Positions 23,544 to 32,076 of a stretch of DNA of 45,487 nucleotides are shown here, piece by piece (within the stretch, counting starts at the first letter, position 1; every line of letters starts with the position of its first letter). Position numbers and translations under genes: made by a program. The notes beneath the pieces were generated by a model. It was not told where the DNA came from. It did not search any database and saw only the letters and a program-made list of their open reading frames with translations. The stretch is taken from the NCBI GenBank assembly GCA_964509125.1, contig CAZDVZ010000013.1, forward strand, positions 1 through 45,487, read 5' to 3'. Source of the DNA: SIG653 sp964509125 (GTDB lineage Bacteria > Bacillota > Clostridia > Oscillospirales > CAG-382).

Positions 23544-24473
23544 ATGAGATTTAAAAAAGAGAATTTTTACACATTAATTTTTGCTGCCGCAGTACTTATT
23601 GCAATTCCTTTGGGAGTTTATTATTTTCCAAATGAAAATAATGAAATCAATTCATCAGACGCCCAGTTTTCGCTTTTGGAAGCTACCGATGTTTTAGCGG
23701 GTATAGAGTGGGAGGATGTTTCTTTGCCCCAAGGGGCAACCGCCATAATTCCGGCAGACCTTTCGGGAAAAAGTTTTGAAAACAACACAAAATACAACGT
23801 AAATATGGAAAGTCTCAAATTTTCGCCTTTCGAGATATCCACAACAGGCCCCATCGTATTAATAATACATACATACGGAACAGAGGGATATTCTTCCGAA
23901 GGATATATCACAGCGAGTTCAACACTCAAAAGCGCGGACAGCTCCCTTAATGTGATTTGTGCCGGAGAAGCGTTGGCGCAAACACTTACAGAAAAAGGCA
24001 TACCCGTTCTTCACGACAAAACACTTTATGATGAAATAAGCTATAGCAAAGCATATACCCTTTCAATAGAAGCGGTTGAAAAACATATGAAAGAAAATCC
24101 ATCCATAAAATATGTCATAGATATACAAAGGGATTCTGTTTTTTCTCAAAACGGAAACTGTATAAAATCAGTAGCCAAAACAGAAAAAGGATTTTCGGCA
24201 CAAATTGCTTTTATTTCCGGAAGTGATGAAAACGGAGCAGATTTTCCAAATTGGAAAAGCAACCTTGCGTTGACGGTTGCTCTTGAAAATGAACTTAAAA
24301 AAAACAACCCGAAGCTCACGAGAGGAGTTTCTCTCATGCCTTCGGGATATGGTCAATATACTTGTCCGGGTTTTATTACTGTTGAAATCGGCACATCGGG
24401 CAATACGCCCGAAGAAGCCCAAACGGCATCACGTTTTTTGGGTGAAGCTTTTGCAAATTTAATTATTTCCTAA
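23544..24473 (+). CDS. SpoIIP-like sporulation amidase with an altered active site
   Basis: 309 residues. One N-terminal membrane helix (about 8-27), then a SpoIIP domain: VLIIHTYGTEGY, KGIPVLHDKTLYDEISYSKAY, KYVIDIQRDS, SNLALTVALENELK, and FITVEIGTSGNTPEEAQ. SpoIIP is the amidase/endopeptidase of the SpoIIDMP complex that thins peptidoglycan during engulfment. In the family the motif near the middle reads D-x-HRD with a catalytic zinc His; here it is DIQRDS, codon CAA, so that His is Gln. The first motif keeps His but has HTY instead of HTH. Start chosen at the ATG after a perfect AAGGAGGT; an upstream in-frame stretch is not coding. Convergent with the TSCPD gene, overlapping it by 15 bases. 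Confidence 0.82.
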   Translation: MRFKKENFYTLIFAAAVLIAIPLGVYYFPNENNEINSSDAQFSLLEATDVLAGIEWEDVSLPQGATAIIPADLSGKSFENNTKYNVNMESLKFSPFEISTTGPIVLIIHTYGTEGYSSEGYITASSTLKSADSSLNVICAGEALAQTLTEKGIPVLHDKTLYDEISYSKAYTLSIEAVEKHMKENPSIKYVIDIQRDSVFSQNGNCIKSVAKTEKGFSAQIAFISGSDENGADFPNWKSNLALTVALENELKKNNPKLTRGVSLMPSGYGQYTCPGFITVEIGTSGNTPEEAQTASRFLGEAFANLIIS

Positions 24474-24710
24474 TGCCTCTTCAAGAGCTGCGGCAAGCTG
24501 ATCTGCGCAGGAAGTGGATTTAAATCCGCAAGTATTACCCTTTAAAATGCGAATGACCTCCTGTGCCTTCATGCCGTCCACAAGCTTTCCTATAGCTTTA
24601 AGGTTTCCGTTGCAGCCGCCGCTAAAAGAAACATTTTTAACACAATCGTCCTCTGTAAGCTCAAACTGTATTGTGGAAGCGCAAACTCCTCTTGTTCTGT
24701 ATTTATACAT
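24459..24710 (-). CDS. TSCPD-domain protein (TIGR03905 type)
   Basis: 83 residues with the layout of the small four-Cys TSCPD proteins: TRGVCASTI, VSFSGGCNGNLKAI, NTCGFKSTSCADQLA. The same fold forms the C-terminus of class II ribonucleotide reductases, but here it stands alone; function unknown, metal binding plausible from the Cys pattern. A GGAG ribosome site precedes the ATG and a good promoter lies just upstream. Its 3' end overlaps the convergent SpoIIP-like gene. Confidence 0.88.
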   Translation of the reverse strand: MYKYRTRGVCASTIQFELTEDDCVKNVSFSGGCNGNLKAIGKLVDGMKAQEVIRILKGNTCGFKSTSCADQLAAALEEALGNN

Positions 24711-24736
24711 CTTATCATCTCCATATGTTTTTTTAG

Positions 24737-24765
24737 ATTATATCATGGTATTTTCCCAAAGTCAA
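24737..24765 (-). promoter_or_regulatory. Promoter of the TSCPD gene
   Basis: Minus strand TTGACT (24765-24760), 17-bp spacer, TATAAT (24742-24737), about 26 bases before the ATG. Confidence 0.8.
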
Positions 24766-24804
24766 GATGAAAGAGAATCTTAAAAAAATAGCATAATCAA
24801 TAAA

Positions 24805-24850
24805 CAATTCCTTTGGAGCGCTGTTACTCTCCAAAGGAATTGCTTTTTTT
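24805..24850. terminator. Strong hairpin terminator
   Basis: Perfect 14-bp stem CAATTCCTTTGGAG (24805-24818) / CTCCAAAGGAATTG (24829-24842) with a ten-base loop and then CTTTTTTT on the plus strand. It lies just after the anti-sigma-like gene on the minus strand, where the T-tract is weaker, and could also stop plus-strand transcription from spoIIP. Confidence 0.8.
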
Positions 24851-24867
24851 CGCAAGCTTATTAATGC

Positions 24868-26763
24868 TTAAACAAGCTTAAATATTCTATTATTCAAGGT
24901 AAATGTTGCATTGGGTTGCAATTCAATATACAAGGTATCATTCGGCACGACGAGACAGATCATACCTTCGGAGATCTTATATTCTGATTCATATACCAAT
25001 ATTCCGTTTTCGTAAAGGAAATATGTTGCATCGTTACTAAGGTTGATGACCATTTCCGTCTCTCCCGTGTCAAGGTCATTATTTGTGGAGAACGTGGCAA
25101 CAGTAGCATTAGAATACTCCGTTTCGTAAAGTTCCACGCTTTTTAGCGCATACGGAAGCAGGAAAACAGTATATGTTTCGGCAGTATTGTCAAACTGAAC
25201 ATAGTCCATTTGAAGTAAGAAGCCTCCGTCCATAGCGGTAAGCTTATGGTGAGATGTTCTTGCTCTCCCCTTTAAATACACAGCTGTAAAGCTTGAATCT
25301 TGGGGAAATGACTCTATCATTTGGAACATTTCATCATTGGCAAAAAGTGATTTTAGCGTTTCATATTCTTCTGTTGTTTTAGTAAAGGAATAAAATCCAT
25401 TATGCTCCGCAAAGCTACCAACGCCCTCGAACACGAAAATGTCGGGAGATTCAACAAGCAGCGGTGTACCATCAACCGGGGTGGTTGGAATATTGGGCAT
25501 TTCAGGCTCTATTATTCCTGCGGCTACCTCTTCAAGGTATATCTTATACATTTTTTCGTCCAGCCCCATAGCGGTAAACACTTGTGGATCCATTTCATCA
25601 ATTTTGGCAAATGTTGAAGGGTTAGCAGTGGCATATGCGCCTTCACTCGTTTTGAAAAGAATTTCTGAAGCATAATCAGACAAATTTAATTCGAAAAAAT
25701 ATTTTTCAAGGTCAGGCTGTTTAACAATGCTGAAATATGAAACGTATTTAGATGCGGAGAAGTAAAATGTTTCGATTCCATTTTCGTATCTTTCATAGCC
25801 CGATGAAAGGCAAGAATAAAATCTGTCACCGTTTTTTACTACCAACATAAACTCCACTCCAACGCCTTCGATCTCAACCTTTAAAACCATTACGTCACAT
25901 TCACCAACGCCCACATTTTCTGCAAGGAAGTCCATTTGGGAGGTTACTTCCATTTTAAAATACTTTACGTTGCAAACGGTTATTTGATAAATGGCATACG
26001 CATATATTTCGCCGTCATAATCCGGATCTATTGGAATGAGAGTCCATACATCTTCAGGTGGAAGACATACATCTTCAGGTGGAAGACATACATCTTCAGG
26101 TGGAAAAGTCCATTCATCTGCTATAGGATCACCTACCAACGGTATTGAAACATCATCGACGGAAACATCGATGCCAAAAGAGCTATTTAAAGAATAAGAT
26201 TTCTTTTCATTGTTTTCTCTCAAAAGCAGCCAACCGGAATAATACGCCAACTTATCAAGGCTGTCAATCTCCACTTGCTCAATAATGGACGACTCGGATT
26301 CTGTATTCATCGGCGGAAAGAGAATATCATTATCACTCGACAAACCGCCTTCAACGGAAGGAACGTACGAATCCATTTGATCGGCCTTAAAGTCATCAGC
26401 CGAATATGTTGGTGTTTCTTCTGCTTGAATAGAATTTTCGTTCAGTCCATCGCTTTCCGACACATTTGGATGTGTGAAAAAATCTTCATCCTCTGAGGCT
26501 TCTTTTCGGGAAGAAGTATGTGTACCGCTTTCATCGCCTACCACTTTGCCGTCGTGAAAAAACGGTAGATTCATCGCCGCAACAACACCAATTACAACAA
26601 GGACAAAACAAGCCGCAACCGACATCAATTTTTTCCACGGAACAGCAGGTTTTATGGAAGTCACGCCAAGGGCAGATTCTATTATTTCATCATCAATTTC
26701 ACCGATTTGGTCAACCATATTATCTAAATTTTTGTTTGAGGCTCTATTATTTTCGTTACTCAT
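24868..26763 (-). CDS. Large anti-sigma-like membrane protein
   Basis: 631 residues. The cytoplasmic N-terminus has QIGEIDDEIIESALG, a pattern common in clostridial proteins encoded after ECF sigma genes, then one membrane helix (about 48-66) and a long outside part. That part starts with an acidic linker, contains three PPEDV units from a DNA repeat, and continues in beta-rich sequence without a domain I know. Family logic suggests it holds the sigma factor and senses an external signal; that is inference. The ATG at 26763 follows AGGAGGGTG and overlaps the sigma stop codon by eight bases, so the two are coupled. Confidence 0.72.
   Translation of the reverse strand: MSNENNRASNKNLDNMVDQIGEIDDEIIESALGVTSIKPAVPWKKLMSVAACFVLVVIGVVAAMNLPFFHDGKVVGDESGTHTSSRKEASEDEDFFTHPNVSESDGLNENSIQAEETPTYSADDFKADQMDSYVPSVEGGLSSDNDILFPPMNTESESSIIEQVEIDSLDKLAYYSGWLLLRENNEKKSYSLNSSFGIDVSVDDVSIPLVGDPIADEWTFPPEDVCLPPEDVCLPPEDVWTLIPIDPDYDGEIYAYAIYQITVCNVKYFKMEVTSQMDFLAENVGVGECDVMVLKVEIEGVGVEFMLVVKNGDRFYSCLSSGYERYENGIETFYFSASKYVSYFSIVKQPDLEKYFFELNLSDYASEILFKTSEGAYATANPSTFAKIDEMDPQVFTAMGLDEKMYKIYLEEVAAGIIEPEMPNIPTTPVDGTPLLVESPDIFVFEGVGSFAEHNGFYSFTKTTEEYETLKSLFANDEMFQMIESFPQDSSFTAVYLKGRARTSHHKLTAMDGGFLLQMDYVQFDNTAETYTVFLLPYALKSVELYETEYSNATVATFSTNNDLDTGETEMVINLSNDATYFLYENGILVYESEYKISEGMICLVVPNDTLYIELQPNATFTLNNRIFKLV
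26049..26110 (-). repeat. 21-bp tandem repeat in the anti-sigma-like gene
   Basis: Three 21-base units at 26049-26069, 26070-26090 and 26091-26110 (the last slightly diverged and one base short of a full match). Each encodes seven residues, with PPEDV as the constant core, and keeps the frame. Confidence 0.9.
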
Positions 26764-27313
26764 ATACACCCTCCTCTTTCAGCTTCACAGCAAGCTTTTT
26801 CCTCAATCTGTGAAGCTTTACGGATAACCTATTTTCAGAAATGCCGAACCGCTCTGCAATTTCGTTTACCGATTCAAGAAGAAAATATCTTCTGACAAAA
26901 ATTGCTTTATCACCACCGGAAAGATGAGATACAAAGTCATTTAACACCCTATTTAAATGTTCAGAATTAATATGTTCTGCAACACCGTCTGTAATAGAAA
27001 TACATTCTTCCAGCTCTCCGAGGGGCAAGGTAGAATCCGCATCTCTTTTTTGTCTTGTATTGAATCTCAACCGATTTATAGCTGTTCTACGAACTATTTT
27101 GCAAGAAAACGCCATAAGGCTTTCAGGCTTTGCGGGAGGAATTGCGTTCCAGATGGCAAGACAAGCATCGTTCACACATTCTTCTGCGTCTTCTTCGTTT
27201 CTCAACACATTTATAGCAACGCTTTTCAAAAGTCGGCCATACTTTTTCAAAAGCTCGTCAACAGCATTTTCGCATCGGGAATGAAACATTTCAGTTATTC
27301 TTACGTCTTCCAT
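26756..27313 (-). CDS. ECF-type RNA polymerase sigma factor
   Basis: 185 residues. Region 2 shows ALDELLKKYG-like and NVLRNEEDAEECVNDACLAIWNAIPP with the RTAINRLR segment. Region 4 has LSGGDKAIFVRRYFLLESVNEIAERFGISENRLSVKLHRLRKKL, a clear helix-turn-helix. The frame opens further upstream, but GGAGG lies seven bases before the ATG at 27313, which I choose. Encodes the partner of the following anti-sigma-like membrane protein; such pairs usually respond to envelope stress. No convincing own promoter was found. Confidence 0.92.
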   Translation of the reverse strand: MEDVRITEMFHSRCENAVDELLKKYGRLLKSVAINVLRNEEDAEECVNDACLAIWNAIPPAKPESLMAFSCKIVRRTAINRLRFNTRQKRDADSTLPLGELEECISITDGVAEHINSEHLNRVLNDFVSHLSGGDKAIFVRRYFLLESVNEIAERFGISENRLSVKLHRLRKKLAVKLKEEGVYE

Positions 27314-27392
27314 GGCAAACCTCCAAATAACCTTTTCACCCATTATGTCAACATTTAAAATGAAATCTTACACTGATTTTTCAAAAATTCAA

Positions 27393-27426
27393 AAAGAGGG
27401 TGCAATAATTTTTGCATCCCCTTTTG
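27393..27426 (-). terminator. Terminator of the M42 gene
   Basis: Stem AGGGTGCAA against TTGCATCCCCT with flanking A and T tracts, just after the M42 stop on the minus strand, followed by CTTTTTG. Confidence 0.75.
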
Positions 27427-27433
27427 TCCAAGA

Positions 27434-28474
27434 TTAGATATCAAGTAAATATGCAATAAGCAAATTAACCGTACTTGTTAAACCATCTATATGTGTTCTT
27501 TCAAGGCCGTGACTACAATATACTGCCATCCCGAACACTGCGTTTTTCAAATTGTTACCCGCTCTCACAGAGGCTGCGGCATCAGTGCTATAATGATTAT
27601 ACACATCCACAGCATATTTTACGTCCACCTTTTTAGCAAGAGAAATAAGGTGGTTTGTCAATTCATAATCATACGGCATCGCAGAATCCTTTGCACATAT
27701 ACTTACAGAGCGCTCTGTGCCATCATGTTCAGGACCTACAAGACAAATATCCAATGAAATAAACTCAGATATTCCTTCGGGAATATATGTTCCCCCCATG
27801 CCGATCTCTTCGTAATATGGGAACGCAAAAACAGTGTTATATTTCGGCTTAAGTCCGTTTTCTTTCATATATTTAAGTGCAGACAAGCAGCAAGCGACGC
27901 CGCCTTTATCATCAATAAAGCGTGTTTTTACATATCCGCTTTGTGTAAATGTGAAGCGGGGGTCAATGGAAATATAGTCTCCGTTTTGGATGCCTAAAGA
28001 TTTTACATCTTCTTTTGTATTTACATCTTCATCAATTAGTACTCGTAATGTATTTTCGTCTCTCACCAAAGAATTGGCATCATCGAACACATGAACAGAA
28101 TGAGACTGGCAAATAATAAGTCCTGTATATTCTTTACCATCTCTCGTATGGATCACAACAGATTCACCTTCCATGCTCGGAATAAGACCGCCGCCCAACT
28201 TTTTAAGACGAAGAGTGCCGTCACTATCTATGCTTCGTACAACAAAGCCCAAAGTGTCAAGATGAGAGCCTACAAGTACAGTTTTGGAAGTATCTTCCCC
28301 TGCTATTTTGATATACGCCGTATGTTTATTATCAACTGAAACTTCAAACCCAATCTGTTTTGCCATTTCAGCTATGATAGGTTCCATTTTTACATAATAT
28401 CCCGTGGGACTTGGTACAGATATCAATTTTTCCAAAGAATCTATAAGATATTTCGAATCGATTTGATATTTCAT
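27434..28474 (-). CDS. M42-family aminopeptidase
   Basis: 346 residues with the M42 set of dinuclear-zinc ligands and catalytic residues: SHLDTLGF (His, Asp), FIDDKGG (Asp), YYEEIGMGG (catalytic Glu pair), DICLVGPEHDG (Asp), and GLERTH near the end (His). Cytosolic, probably dodecameric as in the TET/FrvX group; removes N-terminal residues from peptides. The first ATG at 28480 lies too close to AGAGG; the second at 28474 has eight-base spacing and is preferred. It is monocistronic between its own promoter and terminator. Confidence 0.92.
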   Translation of the reverse strand: MKYQIDSKYLIDSLEKLISVPSPTGYYVKMEPIIAEMAKQIGFEVSVDNKHTAYIKIAGEDTSKTVLVGSHLDTLGFVVRSIDSDGTLRLKKLGGGLIPSMEGESVVIHTRDGKEYTGLIICQSHSVHVFDDANSLVRDENTLRVLIDEDVNTKEDVKSLGIQNGDYISIDPRFTFTQSGYVKTRFIDDKGGVACCLSALKYMKENGLKPKYNTVFAFPYYEEIGMGGTYIPEGISEFISLDICLVGPEHDGTERSVSICAKDSAMPYDYELTNHLISLAKKVDVKYAVDVYNHYSTDAAASVRAGNNLKNAVFGMAVYCSHGLERTHIDGLTSTVNLLIAYLLDI

Positions 28475-28505
28475 TTTCATTTCCTCTTTTCCGTTTTTCT
28501 AACAC

Positions 28506-28534
28506 AGTATATCACACCATGTTTTAGTTTTCAA
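28506..28534 (-). promoter_or_regulatory. Promoter of the M42 gene
   Basis: Minus strand TTGAAA (28534-28529), 17-bp spacer, TATACT (28511-28506). Confidence 0.75.
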
Positions 28535-28547
28535 GAGTTTTTGCCTA

Positions 28548-28582
28548 AAAAAAATGGAGTTGCAAAACAAGTTTGCAACTCC
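28548..28582 (-). terminator. Terminator of the dockerin-amidase gene
   Basis: Eleven-bp stem GGAGTTGCAAA (28556-28566) / TTTGCAACTCC (28572-28582), five-base loop, then ATTTTTTTT on the minus strand, directly after the 28600-31794 gene. Confidence 0.88.
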
Positions 28583-28599
28583 AAATACCGTTAATTTAA

Positions 28600-31500
28600 T
28601 TATCCACAGATCCAATCTTGATTATCAAGAAGATAATTTGCAATTGTATCGTTGAAAATATCATATCCCGCATCGTTGGGATGAACTGTATCGCAAAGAT
28701 AATCTTTTACATTTGATTTGCTGTGGAATTGAGAATAAATGTCAACCAACGGACATTGTACCGAAGCGGCAACATTCTTCATTGTTTGGATAAACTGAGG
28801 ATATACTGTTGCAAGTCCGCCATAAGCTGCATAACGGTCATAATCAAGACTTGCAATGTTAATGTCGTTGGGAGCCATATAAACTACCTTCGCACCAATT
28901 GCTGCACATTTATCACAAAGTTGCAAAAGTTCACTTCTATATGTTTCGAGAATCGTTGCATCATAATAATATTGAATACAATCGTTAATACCAAACATGA
29001 TGAGGACGATATCAGGATTATACGTTGTAACATCTGCATCGAATCTCTTAAGTGCTTCTGTTGTTCTGTCGCCGCCAACACCGGAGTTAATGATATATGT
29101 ACCGATTCTATCGGAAACCGCTTCTGTCCATCCACCGTTTGCCGTAACGCTATCACCAAGAGCAACAATAGTCATGTCATTATACTTTGTTGTGGGAACA
29201 GTTCTTTCAATGTATTCAACTGTAAAATATGCGTTAGTTACAAGGTTACCTGCTTCAAGTGTTCCCGTAAGATCAAGAGTTTTATTTGTAAAGTCAATAC
29301 CGCTTGGACGAAGAATATCGCCGGGACGAATCTTTGACCAAACCTTAAACTGTTCTTTACCAAATGTTCTTCCCTCTCCCTTTGAAGGATCGTATGCAAA
29401 CACTATCGCTATACCCGTTGAAGAAACTTGTTTATAAAGATTACGATGAGATGCAACAATTTCTGTTACAATATAACCGTCAACTACTGCGCTGTATTCT
29501 GCAACCAATTTGTATTGATACAGTCCCTGTACATACTGACCGGGATATACCATATGTGTTTCGTTCACATAATTGGTTGTCCAAAGATTTGAAATATTAT
29601 CCGCAAGATAAAGCTTATCTGTACCGCCCGCCTCCGGAATAGTAGGAGCAACAGACTCTGCGTTTCCGCCGTAAACTTCAATTTCACCTATAGCCAAAAC
29701 AAAAGTGCTGCTTACAAAAGTAACTCTTACAAACATAGCCGAAACTTTCGAGTTAAGACGGTAAGAATATTTTCCGCCTAATGCCAATGTTTGATAGTCT
29801 GTGAGCGTGGTAAATGTTGCACCATTTGTTGAAATTTCAAGAGTTACTGTACCATATTGACGGTTTCCGCCTTCGATAACGCCGCAAACATTGATTTCAT
29901 CTATGTCAACATAGATAGAACCAAGATTTACCGTCACGGAAGATGTGGCCCCCGTTCCCGTGAATGCTACAGTTGCACCTGATGTTTCAGTAGAAGCTGC
30001 ATAACCATCTGTAAGTATTGTGCCGTTATCCTCCTTACCGCTAAGGAATGAACCGTTAGTTGTATATGTTTTACCAAGAGCATAGTTTGTTCTCGACTCC
30101 GATTCCACACCGGAAGAAGCGTCCTCAGACGTTGTATCCTCAGATGTTGTATCTTCCGACGATGTATCCCAAGAATCATCGCTAAAATCAAAAAGATTTA
30201 TAATAGCGAGGAAGTGAGACTTAACTTTCAAATAGTCTGTAGAGTCAATAACAGTGCTTCCGTCAACGTCTGCAGCAGAAAAATACGCGCCGTCCAAAGT
30301 GATTTTACCTAAAAATGCGCTTTTAATTCTTAAGTAGTCCGTAGAATCAACAGCTCCGTCGCCGTTTATATCACCAAGTATAACGACTGTAGCGCTTTCG
30401 CCGCTTTCAGGCTCTGTAACGGTATAACCTGTACCGACTTTCGCACTGTCGGTAACTACAGCACCATTTTGATCCGAAACATTTACGGTATGCTTAAAGT
30501 TTCCGGCGAAGGATGATATTGTCGTATCAGAAATGACCTTTGAAACAAAAGCGTTACCAAGAGAATATTTGCTGCTTTCGTTAAGTTCAAGCTTTTTATC
30601 CGAAACACTGGGAGTATCTTCTATTGAAGTGTCATCTTTAGGAATGTCTTCTTCCTTAATAATTTGGAACTGCTGTGTTGTAGAAGAAGTGTTGATCAGT
30701 TGAATGTAAGAATTATTTGTCGAGGTATCAAAGTCAATTACACGTTCGTTTGTGCAATGAACAGGTCTGATAAAATAATTGCCATTGATCTCATAGAAAT
30801 AATACCTCTGACAGTCACCGCCATTGTCATCCCAAACCATAACATTTGTTCCGTCTGCAGTGCCTGCGGACGCAATATCAAGACATCTGGAATCAAGGTG
30901 GCTTTGAAGTCTGTATGCATTCTGTTTATAAGAATTTGCAGAATCAAGCATCTCAAATGTCCAAAGCTGTGATTCATCATAAACAGCTTTGCTAAGGCCT
31001 ACGTTGTACGTGCCTTCGTTAGTTAAAGCCATACCTGTTGCAGGGTTTACAATTGCAGCTGTAAAACTTGTACCCAGATCTGCAGGACGACATTCACCGT
31101 TCACTGCATAAGGTTTGGATTCTATAAGCCCTTCTGCAATTGCAACCGCAAATTTATCTTTCACTTGATCGTAAAGAATGTTATCATCAGGGTTACTTAT
31201 GAAAAGTGTTTCAATAAGAATAGCACATGTATCTGTCTCTCTGAGAACAGAGAAGTTTTCTGTTTTAACTCCTCTATTGTATATATCAGAGCTACAAGCC
31301 ATCATTTTATTATGAACTGCTGTTGCAATCTTTTCAGATGCTGAATTTGAGAAAAGAGCATTGTAATAGAATGTGCTGAGACCTTTAGATGACTCATTAT
31401 ATGAGTTTCTATGTAAGCTACAGAAAATTTGATAATTACCCGCATTAGCAATGTAAGATCTGTCAATAAGAGCAACGGTTTTATCTGTTATTCTTGTAAG

Positions 31501-31794
31501 AGCAACCGTTTCGCCCCTTGCCTCAAGCTGTTTTGCAACTTCAAGTGCCATTGCAAGGTTATCATCTGCTTCTTCACGTCTAACGCCGCTTCCGTCATCG
31601 GGACCTAAGGCACCCGAATCATCGCCTCCATGACCCGGATCGAGAATGAATGTAGCTTCTGTTGCAACTGTTCCATCAAGGAAATATGCTTCATAAGCCG
31701 CAGAAACAGTTGAAGGAATCACCGTCAGCACTGAAAGACACATTACCAATGTGAGCATTGCAGACAAAAAACGCTTTTTGGATGATGTTCTCAT
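28600..31794 (-). CDS. Secreted amidase-ricin-dockerin-discoidin-SGNH enzyme
   Basis: 1064 residues. Signal peptide 1-32. Amidase_3 domain 47-225 with zinc and catalytic residues His55 (DPGHGG), Glu74/75 (RREE), His128 (SLHRN) and Glu195. Ricin-type lectin about 240-380 with QxW-like repeats. A small beta domain about 400-465. Type I dockerin 472-533 with two Asp/Asn-rich calcium loops (GDINGDGAVDSTDYLRIKSA and AADVDGSTVIDSTDYLKVK). Ser/Thr/Asp linker to 565. Discoidin-like (F5/8) domain about 568-710. Then a beta region and an SGNH hydrolase 873-1058 with Ser882 (GDSVT), Asn937 (GIND) and Asp1035-His1038 (DTVHPN). It could cut peptide and acyl groups of a cell wall or polysaccharide while docked to a cohesin. 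RBS GAGAGGAC. Confidence 0.9.
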   Translation of the reverse strand: MRTSSKKRFLSAMLTLVMCLSVLTVIPSTVSAAYEAYFLDGTVATEATFILDPGHGGDDSGALGPDDGSGVRREEADDNLAMALEVAKQLEARGETVALTRITDKTVALIDRSYIANAGNYQIFCSLHRNSYNESSKGLSTFYYNALFSNSASEKIATAVHNKMMACSSDIYNRGVKTENFSVLRETDTCAILIETLFISNPDDNILYDQVKDKFAVAIAEGLIESKPYAVNGECRPADLGTSFTAAIVNPATGMALTNEGTYNVGLSKAVYDESQLWTFEMLDSANSYKQNAYRLQSHLDSRCLDIASAGTADGTNVMVWDDNGGDCQRYYFYEINGNYFIRPVHCTNERVIDFDTSTNNSYIQLINTSSTTQQFQIIKEEDIPKDDTSIEDTPSVSDKKLELNESSKYSLGNAFVSKVISDTTISSFAGNFKHTVNVSDQNGAVVTDSAKVGTGYTVTEPESGESATVVILGDINGDGAVDSTDYLRIKSAFLGKITLDGAYFSAADVDGSTVIDSTDYLKVKSHFLAIINLFDFSDDSWDTSSEDTTSEDTTSEDASSGVESESRTNYALGKTYTTNGSFLSGKEDNGTILTDGYAASTETSGATVAFTGTGATSSVTVNLGSIYVDIDEINVCGVIEGGNRQYGTVTLEISTNGATFTTLTDYQTLALGGKYSYRLNSKVSAMFVRVTFVSSTFVLAIGEIEVYGGNAESVAPTIPEAGGTDKLYLADNISNLWTTNYVNETHMVYPGQYVQGLYQYKLVAEYSAVVDGYIVTEIVASHRNLYKQVSSTGIAIVFAYDPSKGEGRTFGKEQFKVWSKIRPGDILRPSGIDFTNKTLDLTGTLEAGNLVTNAYFTVEYIERTVPTTKYNDMTIVALGDSVTANGGWTEAVSDRIGTYIINSGVGGDRTTEALKRFDADVTTYNPDIVLIMFGINDCIQYYYDATILETYRSELLQLCDKCAAIGAKVVYMAPNDINIASLDYDRYAAYGGLATVYPQFIQTMKNVAASVQCPLVDIYSQFHSKSNVKDYLCDTVHPNDAGYDIFNDTIANYLLDNQDWICG

Positions 31795-31825
31795 AATTTG
31801 TCCTCTCTCTAAAATTTATTTTATT

Positions 31826-31882
31826 CGTACAAATGTACGCCCTAATCTTACCATACAAATTAGCATTTTTCAACAAATGTAC
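31826..31882 (-). promoter_or_regulatory. Promoter of the dockerin-amidase gene with flanking repeats
   Basis: Minus strand TTGAAA (31873-31868), 17-bp spacer, TAAGAT (31850-31845). The ten-base word ACAAATGTAC occurs at 31829-31838, past the start site, and again at 31873-31882, next to the -35. The first copy lies in an inverted repeat CGTAC-N4-GTACG (31826-31839). These look like operator sites. The remaining gap up to 32076 is AT-only sequence with no gene; an 11-bp AT inverted repeat (32016-32026 / 32053-32063) might end the phosphatase transcript. Confidence 0.6.
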
Positions 31883-32076
31883 ATATTTTTATTTGTTACT
31901 TTTTTCTAAACTTTTTCATTTCAAAATTTACAGCTCAATATGTTTGTTAGAATTTTCCTTTAATTAAACTTAACTGAAAAGCATTATATTTTCCCGATTT
32001 TCATGTATTTTTTTTAATAAAATTATATTTTTTATTTTTATTGTCAAATAACATAATTTTATTATCGTTATCAATT

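Noticed and set aside
27314..27360. TTGACA-like element before the ECF sigma gene
   Set aside because: The matching -10 would overlap the ribosome site and is poor; ECF genes often use their own promoter type, which I could not identify.
28723..29337. Plus-strand frame of 204 codons rich in Cys and Ile
   Set aside because: Antisense shadow of the SGNH domain of the dockerin enzyme, whose catalytic motifs are intact.
32016..32063. AT-only 11-bp inverted repeat after the phosphatase gene
   Set aside because: A pure AT stem with a 26-base loop is weak; kept only as a remark.
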